Assembly: GCF_017161565.1 (NCBI RefSeq)
Contig: NZ_CP066796.1
Span: forward strand, 744,001-808,000
DNA: 64,000 nt
Direction of reading: 5' to 3'
Source: Erwinia amylovora
GTDB lineage: Bacteria > Pseudomonadota > Gammaproteobacteria > Enterobacterales > Enterobacteriaceae
In this document: positions 57,140 through 64,000 of the stretch, piece by piece
Numbering within the stretch: the first letter of the stretch is position 1
Layout of the letters: each line of letters opens with the position of its first letter
The notes under the pieces: model-generated
The model's database searches: none
What the model was told of the DNA's origin: nothing
Seen by the model: only the letters and a program-made list of their open reading frames with translations
Made by a program: the position numbers and the translations under genes

Positions 57140-58983
57140 CGCTGGCAGAAGCCTTACAGCTGGCACAGTACCAGCGCTTATTGCGCCCTCTTGACGTGCA
57201 GTTTGCCCGTATGGTGGCGGCTGAACAGCAGCCCGCGCTGATGCTGGCGGCGGCGCTGGTCAGCCGCGACGCCGGGGAAGGTCATGTTTGTCTGCCGTTG
57301 GCACAGCTGCGTCCTGAATCTTTTTTTGCCGGGCGTTATCCGGAGCTGGCACAGGCCCTGTGGCAGGCTGCCGGCGAACCGGAGGACTGGCAGGCGCTGC
57401 TGCTGGCAGAAACTGCGGTCAGTGACGGCCAGCAGGCCACGCCGCTGGTGGTGTATCAACAGCGGCTTTACCTGCATCGTATGTGGCAGAGCGAGGGAAA
57501 AATCGCGCAGTTTATTCAGCGTCAGCATTATCCTCAGGATCTGGAGGAAAAGCGGGTGCGTGATACGCTGGATAGTTATTTCGGCCAGCAGCCCGATGAC
57601 TGGCAAAAAATCGCCGCAGCGGTAGCGTTGACGCGCCAGGTGGCGGTGATCTCCGGTGGGCCGGGGACCGGCAAAACCACCACCGTGGCCAAGCTGCTTG
57701 CCAGCCTGATTGAATTATCGCCCGCGCCACCGCGTATCGAGCTGGCGGCACCGACCGGCAAGGCGGCGGCGCGGCTGACGGAATCGCTCGGTAATACGCT
57801 GCGGCAGCTGCAGCTGGCCGATCGCATCCTGAGAAGTTTCCCATTGGAGGCGACGACGCTGCATCGCCTGCTGGGGGCGCTGCCGGGCAGTCAACGCATG
57901 CGCTATCACGCCGGAAATCCACTGCATGTTGACGTACTGGTGGTCGATGAAGCCTCGATGCTGGATCTCCCGATGCTGGCTAACCTGATTGCCGCTTTGC
58001 CCGCTCATGCACGAGTTATCTTCCTCGGTGACCGCGATCAGCTGGCTTCAGTAGAAGCCGGAGCGGTGATTGGTGATATTTGCCGCTGTGCGGAAGATGA
58101 CTACAGCCCGCCGCGTGCTGTGGAGCTGACGCGACTTACCGGTTGCGAGGTAGCGGGGCGCGAAGATGCCAGCGCCTCTGAGGTGCGTGATTCGATCTGC
58201 CTGCTGCGCAAAAGCTACCGCTTCACGTCATCTTCCGGCATTGGCCAGCTGGCGCTGGCGGTGAATGCCGGGCAGATTAATCGCGCGGAGCAGGTCTTCA
58301 GCAGCGGTTTCGGCGACATCCGCCGCCATACGCTAAGCAGCAGCGAGGACTATCGGCAGCTGCTGGATGACTGTGTTGCAGGTTACCGTGAGTACCTGAA
58401 ATTGCTGCATGCCGGAGCAACACCGGGGCAAGTACTGGCCGCATTTGGCCGCTTCCAGCTACTGTGCGCGCTGCGCGAAGGGCCGTTCGGTGTTGCAGGG
58501 CTGAATGAGCGTATTGAACAGGCGCTGCGCCTGGCAGGGCTTATCCGCCGCGATATCGCACTCAACGGCAAATGGTATGCAGGACGCCCGGTAATGATTG
58601 CGCGTAATGACCGGGCGCTGGGACTGTTTAACGGTGATATCGGCATCGCGATGCCGGATGAAGATCAGCAGCTGAAGGCGTACTTCCCGTTACCGGATGG
58701 CACGATCAAGGCGGTGCAGCCCAGCCGCCTGGCGCCGCATGATACGGCCTATGCCATGACGGTACACAAGTCACAGGGATCGGAGTTTGAGCACACGCTG
58801 CTGGTTTTACCTAACCAGATGATGCCGGTACTGACTCGTGAACTGGTTTATACCGCGATCACCCGCGCCAAACAGCAGCTAACCCTTTATGCCGACGGTT
58901 CGGTGTTTAACAGTGCGGTGAAGATACGCACGCAGCGCCGTAGCGGGCTGGTGGAACGGTTGAATAACCGGGCTACTTCTTAG
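57136..58983 (+). CDS. recD: RecD, exonuclease V alpha subunit
   Basis: 615 residues. SF1B 5'-3' helicase: Walker A VISGGPGTGKTTTVAKLL, APTGKAAARLTESLG (motif Ia), VLVVDEASMLDLPMLANL (II), VIFLGDRDQLASVEAGAVIG (III), TAYAMTVHKSQGSEFEHTLL (V) and ELVYTAITRAKQQLTLYAD (VI). The faster motor of RecBCD before Chi. The N-terminal part binds RecB. Overlaps recB by four bases. Confidence 0.97.
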   Translation: MTLAEALQLAQYQRLLRPLDVQFARMVAAEQQPALMLAAALVSRDAGEGHVCLPLAQLRPESFFAGRYPELAQALWQAAGEPEDWQALLLAETAVSDGQQATPLVVYQQRLYLHRMWQSEGKIAQFIQRQHYPQDLEEKRVRDTLDSYFGQQPDDWQKIAAAVALTRQVAVISGGPGTGKTTTVAKLLASLIELSPAPPRIELAAPTGKAAARLTESLGNTLRQLQLADRILRSFPLEATTLHRLLGALPGSQRMRYHAGNPLHVDVLVVDEASMLDLPMLANLIAALPAHARVIFLGDRDQLASVEAGAVIGDICRCAEDDYSPPRAVELTRLTGCEVAGREDASASEVRDSICLLRKSYRFTSSSGIGQLALAVNAGQINRAEQVFSSGFGDIRRHTLSSSEDYRQLLDDCVAGYREYLKLLHAGATPGQVLAAFGRFQLLCALREGPFGVAGLNERIEQALRLAGLIRRDIALNGKWYAGRPVMIARNDRALGLFNGDIGIAMPDEDQQLKAYFPLPDGTIKAVQPSRLAPHDTAYAMTVHKSQGSEFEHTLLVLPNQMMPVLTRELVYTAITRAKQQLTLYADGSVFNSAVKIRTQRRSGLVERLNNRATS

Positions 58984-59020
58984 CCAGGCCAGGGCCGGGG
59001 TGTGGAACATGGCGTGTTAG

Positions 59021-59049
59021 AATGCCCGGCAGCAAGGCAGGGCATTTTC
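59021..59049 (+). terminator. Terminator-like hairpin after recD
   Basis: AATGCCC (59021-59027) pairs with GGGCATT (59040-59046), followed by a short T-run. It is placed between recD and the convergent yagU-like gene and can serve either. Confidence 0.6.
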
Positions 59050-59060
59050 TGTATAAACTG

Positions 59061-59618
59061 TTATTTAACGTTGCTAAACCACTGCCCTTTAATGGGCCTT
59101 GCGAAAGCAGCCAGTACTGCAATCAGGCTAACTTCAATCGATACAGACCACACAATATGGCCCAATATCTCGCTCCATAGCTCATAGCCATTGAGTTCCC
59201 ACAGCCAGCCGGTTTTACCGTCTAAATAAGCCGGGTGGCGAAAGCCCAGCGCCGGGATCAGCAAACCGTGCATCACTACAGTGATGATTAAGCCATAGGC
59301 AGCGCCGTACCACAGCCTGACTTTGGGCCAGCAAGCGGATAGCAGGACATAAGCAAAGGCAAAAGCGAAACTGAACAGCCAGTGATAAAGCATGACTGCA
59401 CCGGGGATCGTGATGCCCTGATAAACATAATCCATTGAATGGGCGTTAATGCCCAGTGGCCCAAGCCAGGCATCAATATGCGCTGCGGGTGGCGATATCT
59501 CACCGGCTACGCGCGGGGGCATATTTGCTTCGGTGCCGGACTTTACCAAAGAGCTGATAAAACCGCCAATGAAGGTGCTCCACGCAATGATTTTCAGATT
59601 TATTTTATCTAGTCTCAT
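59061..59618 (-). CDS. yagU: YagU-like inner-membrane protein (DUF1440)
   Basis: 185 residues. Four or five hydrophobic segments: IIAWSTFIGGFISSLVKSG, ITIPGAVMLYHWLFSFAFAF, AAYGLIITVVMHGLLIPALG and LGHIVWSVSIEVSLIAVLAA. The N-terminal GTEANMPPR and the central HPAYLDGKTGWLWELNGYEL are typical of YagU. In E. coli YagU was linked to acid survival and lies elsewhere in the genome, so its place between recD and argA is a difference from that order. No operon partner. Confidence 0.88.
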   Translation of the reverse strand: MRLDKINLKIIAWSTFIGGFISSLVKSGTEANMPPRVAGEISPPAAHIDAWLGPLGINAHSMDYVYQGITIPGAVMLYHWLFSFAFAFAYVLLSACWPKVRLWYGAAYGLIITVVMHGLLIPALGFRHPAYLDGKTGWLWELNGYELWSEILGHIVWSVSIEVSLIAVLAAFARPIKGQWFSNVK

Positions 59619-59808
59619 AACAAAGTTTCCTTGCTTTTATCGAAAAAAGACGGGGGTTAGCCGTCAGTAATTGTCTTACCTGTCTTGCCTGTGTTGCCAT
59701 CTGTAGGTAATTCAGTGTTCTTATCTGCCCATTAACACGGGTGAAATGCCTGTATTGACTGCCGGCGAATAACATCATACGGACTACAGGCTCCGGCATA
59801 GAAAGCGA

Positions 59809-61164
59809 TCAGCTCTGGCGGGTATGAACACTGGTTTCGTGCAGATCGACCATCAATACTTTGGATCGCCGCTGGTAGTTATACATCTGCTTTTTGCTTT
59901 CCGGCAGCCGCTCAATTTCTACCGGCACAAAGCCGCGCTCCTGGAACCAGTGAATGCTGCGCGTGGTCAACACAAACAGCTTTTTTAGCCCCATCTGCCG
60001 CGCCTGCAACGCCACGCGCTCCAGTAATGCTTCCCCGCGTGAAGAGCTACGGTAATCAGGATGTACCGCTACGCAGGCCATTTCACCAATCTGCTCTTCC
60101 GGGAAGGGATAAAGGGCGGCGCAGCCAATGGTCAGGTTATCGCGCTCGATAATGGTGAATTTGTCAATCTCCATCTCCAGCTGCTCACGCGAACGGCGCA
60201 CCAGAATGCCCTGCTGTTCCATCGGGCGGATCAGTTCGAGAATGCCGCCAATATCGTTAATGGTGGCACGGCGGATCTGCTCGGCGCTCTCCATAACAAT
60301 CTGGGTGCCGATGCCATCGCGTGAAAACAGCTCCTGCAACAGCGCGCCATCTTCGCGATAGCTGATCAGGTGGCTGCGGCGCACCCCGCTGCGGCAGGCT
60401 TTGACCGCGCCGCGCAGGAAGCGTACCGTACCTGAGTGGTAATCATCGCGCGTTTCCAGCTCTTCGATGCGCAGCTGTGCCTCATTCGGGAACAGCTCGG
60501 AGATAATACGGCCTTCAGCATCCGTTACGCCCTGTTCGGAGCAGAAACCAATCATCTTTTCGGCCTTCAGCTTAATTGACAGCTGGGTGGCAACCTCTTC
60601 AGAGGTCAGATTGAAGCTCTCTCCGGTGACCGATACGGCTACCGGACCCATCAGGACAATGGCTCCGCTGTCCAGCTGGCGATGTATCGATTCTTCATCG
60701 ATGCGGCGGATACGGCCGCTATGGCAGTAGTCGACACCGTCATCGACGCCCAGCGGCTGGGCAATAATAAAGTTTCCGCTAACGACATTAATATGCGCAC
60801 CCTGCAATGGGGTGTTATTCAGGCTCATCGACAGGCGGGCAGTAATATCCAGCTGCAAACGACCGGCAGCCTGCTTGACCAGTTCCAGCGACGGGGCATC
60901 CGTTACGCGGGTGTGTTTATGGTAGACCGGCTCCAGGTTGTGCCCGGCAAGGCTGGCATCGATCTGCGGGCGCGCGCCGTATACCACCACGAGGCGGATG
61001 CCGAGGCTATGTAGCAGGCCGATATCGTTGACAATGCTTGAGAAGTTTTCATGCCCGATGGCTTCACCGCCCAGCATAATGACAAACGTTTTACCACGAT
61101 GGGCGTTGATATAGGGAACGGTATGGCGAAATCCCTGAACCAGCTCGGTACTACGTTCCTTCAC
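59809..61164 (-). CDS. argA: ArgA, N-acetylglutamate synthase
   Basis: 451 residues from GTG at 61164 ([20 protein letters not shown]); AGAGGG stands just before it and E. coli ArgA starts at the same residue, so an in-frame ATG six codons earlier (61182) is less likely. The N-terminal amino-acid-kinase-like domain ([20 protein letters not shown]) carries the arginine feedback site, and a C-terminal GNAT domain has the acetyl-CoA loop [19 protein letters not shown]. It makes N-acetylglutamate, the first step to arginine. Two ARG boxes lie directly upstream. Confidence 0.96.
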   Translation of the reverse strand: MKERSTELVQGFRHTVPYINAHRGKTFVIMLGGEAIGHENFSSIVNDIGLLHSLGIRLVVVYGARPQIDASLAGHNLEPVYHKHTRVTDAPSLELVKQAAGRLQLDITARLSMSLNNTPLQGAHINVVSGNFIIAQPLGVDDGVDYCHSGRIRRIDEESIHRQLDSGAIVLMGPVAVSVTGESFNLTSEEVATQLSIKLKAEKMIGFCSEQGVTDAEGRIISELFPNEAQLRIEELETRDDYHSGTVRFLRGAVKACRSGVRRSHLISYREDGALLQELFSRDGIGTQIVMESAEQIRRATINDIGGILELIRPMEQQGILVRRSREQLEMEIDKFTIIERDNLTIGCAALYPFPEEQIGEMACVAVHPDYRSSSRGEALLERVALQARQMGLKKLFVLTTRSIHWFQERGFVPVEIERLPESKKQMYNYQRRSKVLMVDLHETSVHTRQS

Positions 61165-61175
61165 GGTAAACCCTC

Positions 61176-61214
61176 TATGCATTATTATTCGATAAAAGTG
61201 TATTTTTATTCTTT
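61176..61214 (-). promoter_or_regulatory. Tandem ARG boxes (ArgR operator) of argA
   Basis: Two 18-base sites fit the consensus wnTGAATwwwwATTCAnw: 61176-61193 (taTGCATtattATTCGat) and 61197-61214 (agTGTATttttATTCTtt), separated by exactly three bases, the spacing bound by one ArgR hexamer. They lie 12 to 50 bases upstream of the GTG start. Confidence 0.85.
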
Positions 61215-61393
61215 TATGGCCGCGGGTGCAAGTGGCATTTGTCCTTATTCATCGCTGAAAAAAGTATTTTCTCCTGTCAGGCGCGCTACATTTAATCGTT
61301 TTTTCTAAGTGACACTGCCGGGGGGATTCGTTAGAGTTTCGCCAATTTTTTTATTTGGCTTTTTATTAGACACATCACAGCATTTGGAGTGGC

Positions 61394-62641
61394 ATGACTG
61401 ATTCAACTTCCCTTAACCGCCGACGGTTATTACAAGGGGCCGGGGCACTGTGGCTGTTGAGCGTTAGCCGCACAGGCATGACCGCCAGCCGACATGTCGT
61501 AGCAATCCGCATCTGGCCGGCATCCACCTACTCACGTCTGACCATTGAGTCCAACGCACCACTGAAATATAAGCAGTTTTCTCTGAGAAGTCCCGACCGT
61601 GTCGTGGTGGATATCGCCGATATCCAGCTTAATCGCCTGTTGAACGATGTCGGGAAGCTGGTGCGCGAAGACGATCCCTATATCAAAAATGTGCGTGTGG
61701 GTCAGTTTGACCCGAATACCGTGCGCCTGGTGCTGGAAATCAAACAGAATGTTGCGCCGCGTATCTTTACTCTTGCCCCGGTCGCCGGGATTAAGAATCG
61801 TCTGGTGCTGGATCTCTATCCGGTGCAAAGACCGCAGCACAATGACGATCCGCTGCTGGCGTTACTGGAAGATTACAATCAGGGCGATCTGGGGCGTAGC
61901 CAGCCTGAGGCCGCCCCGTTACCCGGTAAGGCCGGAAAGGATCGGCCAATCGTCATTATGCTTGATCCCGGTCACGGTGGTGAAGATTCCGGTGCCGTTG
62001 GCAAGCAGAAAACGCGTGAAAAAGACGTGGTGCTGAAAATTGCCCGCCGCCTGAAATCGCTGATCGACAAGCAGCCGAGTATGCGCGCCTATATGACGCG
62101 TAATGAAGACGTTTTTATTCCGTTAAAAGTGCGGGTGGCGAAAGCGCGCAAACAGCGCGCAGACCTGTTTATCTCGATTCATGCCGATGCGTTTACCCGC
62201 CGTGCCGCGCGGGGATCGTCGGTGTTTGCGTTATCAACCAAAGGGGCCACCAGCACCGCAGCACGATTTCTGGCACAGACTCAGAATGAGTCGGATCTGA
62301 TTGGTGGCGTCAGTATGGGGAGCGATCGCTATCTTGACCATACTATGTTCGATATGTTGCAAAGCCGCACAATTAACGACAGCCTGAGATTTGGTGGGGA
62401 AGTGCTGGCGCGCATGGGGAAAATTAATCACCTGCACAAGCGATCCGTCGATCAGGCGGGTTTTGCGGTGTTGAAAGCGCCAGATATCCCCTCTATCCTG
62501 GTGGAAACGGCGTTTATCAGTAATCTGGAAGAGGAACGTAAACTACGCACTACGCGTTTTCAGCATCAGGTAGCGGATTCGATTCTGGCGGGAATTAAAG
62601 CCTATTTCGCTAACGGCGCCGCGCTGGCAACAGCAAAATAA
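61394..62641 (+). CDS. amiC: AmiC, N-acetylmuramoyl-L-alanine amidase
   Basis: 415 residues. Tat signal with twin arginines ([20 protein letters not shown]), AMIN domain (about 35-140; [20 protein letters not shown]) that targets the septum, a linker, and an Amidase_3 domain (about 185-405). The zinc ligands and catalytic residues are seen in [27 protein letters not shown] and [16 protein letters not shown]. It splits septal peptidoglycan so that daughter cells part, activated by NlpD. Divergent from argA, which is the E. coli arrangement. Confidence 0.96.
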   Translation: MTDSTSLNRRRLLQGAGALWLLSVSRTGMTASRHVVAIRIWPASTYSRLTIESNAPLKYKQFSLRSPDRVVVDIADIQLNRLLNDVGKLVREDDPYIKNVRVGQFDPNTVRLVLEIKQNVAPRIFTLAPVAGIKNRLVLDLYPVQRPQHNDDPLLALLEDYNQGDLGRSQPEAAPLPGKAGKDRPIVIMLDPGHGGEDSGAVGKQKTREKDVVLKIARRLKSLIDKQPSMRAYMTRNEDVFIPLKVRVAKARKQRADLFISIHADAFTRRAARGSSVFALSTKGATSTAARFLAQTQNESDLIGGVSMGSDRYLDHTMFDMLQSRTINDSLRFGGEVLARMGKINHLHKRSVDQAGFAVLKAPDIPSILVETAFISNLEEERKLRTTRFQHQVADSILAGIKAYFANGAALATAK

Positions 62642-62694
62642 CCCTTGGGGCGGAAAGGATCCTGCCCGGCTAGCAGATTTGATAAGCTTCAGAT

Positions 62695-62722
62695 ACAAAA
62701 AAACACCCTGAAGGGTGTTTGA
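62695..62722 (-). terminator. Terminator of the initiator-tRNA operon
   Basis: On the minus strand AAACACCC, loop TTCA, GGGTGTTT and a run of T directly after the last tRNA. With A and T runs on both sides it can also stop amiC transcripts. Confidence 0.85.
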
Positions 62723-62723
62723 T

Positions 62724-62800
<77 letters not shown>

Positions 62801-62841
62801 TCCGGTTAACGCTTATATTACTGCACACCACGACGGCAAAT

Positions 62842-62918
<77 letters not shown>

Positions 62919-62992
62919 TCCGCGTGGTTTGTCGCTTCCATCACGACAATTTCTGTTCACTGCTGAACTGAATCTGAATTAGCTTCAGTCAT

Positions 62993-63069
<77 letters not shown>

Positions 63070-63082
63070 TCCGTGGAAGCGC

Positions 63083-63110
63083 ACTATACGCCTGATGCGT
63101 TTTGTTGCAA
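63083..63110 (-). promoter_or_regulatory. Promoter of the initiator-tRNA operon
   Basis: On the minus strand: -35 TTGCAA (63110-63105), 16-base spacer, -10 TATAGT (63088-63083), then a GC-rich discriminator (GCGC), typical of stable-RNA promoters under stringent control. Confidence 0.8.
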
Positions 63111-63276
63111 CCCCTTTTTGCAGTTAAGTGTCTAAAAGCATACTTAAGCTGGCGTTTTTTAACCAAATGCCGAAATAGTGCACTAATATTGGCGTTCTTT
63201 TTTCCGCTGGCACATTTTCTTATGGTGGAGCCTTTGCTATCTTCGCGCAGGGTTTCCGCATAAAGGTAAGCAACGC

Positions 63277-64000
63277 ATGAAAGCAGGTTGGACGAAATAT
63301 CTGGTGACCGGCACGTTGCTGGCACTGCTGGCGGGCTGTAGCTCGAAACCCACCGATCGTGGGCAACAGTATAAAGACGGAAAGTTGATTCAGCCGCTGG
63401 CGCTGGTCAACCAGCCAAACGCAAAAGGTCGCCCGGTCAACGGCAAAGATTTTGCCGACCAGGTTGCGCAAATACGCTTTGCTTCTGCAGGCTTGTATTC
63501 ACGCCAGTCTGTCACCTACAGTGCGGTTCAGAGCTGGCTGATGGCCGGGGGAGATACCCGCCAGCTGCGGCAGTTTGGTTTGAATGCTTTCCAGATGGAA
63601 GGCACCGATAACTACGGTAACGTGCAGTTTACCGGTTACTACACGCCGGTTGTTCAGGCGCGTTACAGCCGTCAGGGCGAGTTCCAGTATCCTTTATATC
63701 GCATGCCGAATAAGAAGCGCAGCAGGCTGCCGAGCAGGGCGGAAATCTACAGCGGAGCGCTGGGCGAAGGCTACGTGGCAGGTTACAGCAACTCGCTGAT
63801 GGATAATTTTATCATGGACGTTCAGGGCAGCGGCTACGTGGATTTTGGCGATGGTCGCCCGCTGAAGTTCTTTGGTTACGGCGGTAAAAACGGCCATCCT
63901 TATCGCAGCGTCGGTAAAGTGTTGATCGACCGTGGAGAAGTGAAGCAGGAAGACATGTCGATGCAGGCGATACGCCAGTGGGGAGAACAGCACAGCGAGG
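63277..64000 (+). CDS. mltA: MltA, membrane-bound lytic murein transglycosylase A (5' part)
   Basis: The gene runs off the right edge; 241 residues are visible of about 365-380. Lipoprotein signal LVTGTLLALLAGC with lipidated Cys21 and Ser at +2, so sorted to the outer membrane. The double-psi barrel part starts with VQFTGYYTPVVQARY and goes on to the 3D/MltA domain (AEIYSGAL, GSGYVDFGDGRPLKFFGYGG). It cleaves peptidoglycan to 1,6-anhydromuropeptides. Start ATG 63277 after taagg. Divergent from the tRNA operon. Confidence 0.95.
   Translation, partial: MKAGWTKYLVTGTLLALLAGCSSKPTDRGQQYKDGKLIQPLALVNQPNAKGRPVNGKDFADQVAQIRFASAGLYSRQSVTYSAVQSWLMAGGDTRQLRQFGLNAFQMEGTDNYGNVQFTGYYTPVVQARYSRQGEFQYPLYRMPNKKRSRLPSRAEIYSGALGEGYVAGYSNSLMDNFIMDVQGSGYVDFGDGRPLKFFGYGGKNGHPYRSVGKVLIDRGEVKQEDMSMQAIRQWGEQHSE

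Overview
The window is chromosomal DNA of a member of the Enterobacterales, most likely Erwinia or a close relative in the Erwiniaceae. This is inferred from the protein sequences, the gene order aas-lplT-tas-ygdR-ygdQ-mutH-rppH-ptsP-lgt-thyA-ppdAB-ygdB-ppdC-recC-ptrA-recB-recD-argA-amiC-metZWV-mltA (the E. coli 61-64 min order), and a MuxABC-like RND operon of the kind called MdtUVW in Erwinia amylovora. No species marker was identified.

Layout. (1) 1-1498: 3' part of a BisC-like molybdoenzyme gene with a frameshift close to the left edge. (2) 1766-2323: an Ail/OmpX-type outer-membrane barrel. (3) 2324-20598: a contact-dependent growth inhibition (CDI) island read leftwards: cdiB, a complete 2753-residue cdiA, its immunity gene, then a tail of displaced 'orphan' cdiA 3' modules. 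The orphan modules share almost identical 1.3-kb cores, all cut at the same codon at one end and diverging at the VENN codons at the other. Behind each core cut lies a SymE-like toxin reading frame on the opposite strand. The four toxin C-termini are different: a ParB-like domain, a glycine-rich domain with a two-helix membrane immunity protein, an RNase-like domain broken by a G-run frameshift, and a colicin E3-type domain with the D-H-E triad. An older, decayed cdiA/symE remnant lies at the far left. (4) 20849-22952: an OmrA/OmrB-type small RNA with an OmpR-like site, then a second ftsI-like (PBP3 paralog) gene. (5) 23177-31592: a periplasmic adaptor, two RND pump genes with 4-base overlaps, and a ruined outer-membrane factor gene. 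(6) 31634-32485: an AT-rich orphan gene. (7) 32807-64000: conserved core genes for lysophospholipid repair, mismatch repair, RNA decapping, nitrogen PTS, lipoprotein maturation, thymidylate synthesis, minor pseudopilins, RecBCD with pitrilysin, arginine synthesis and cell separation, three identical initiator tRNA genes and the start of mltA.

The most interesting part is the CDI island. CdiB exports CdiA, and the arrayed modules are a store of alternative toxin/immunity pairs that homologous recombination over the 1.3-kb cores could bring into the expressed cdiA. The regular pairing of each core with a SymE-like frame at an identical junction shows that the core and symE were copied together as one unit. 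Three genes are broken by single-base changes in homopolymer runs (near 32-35, 7167-7171 and 9663-9666). These could be true decay, phase-variable tracts or sequencing error, and the raw data should decide.
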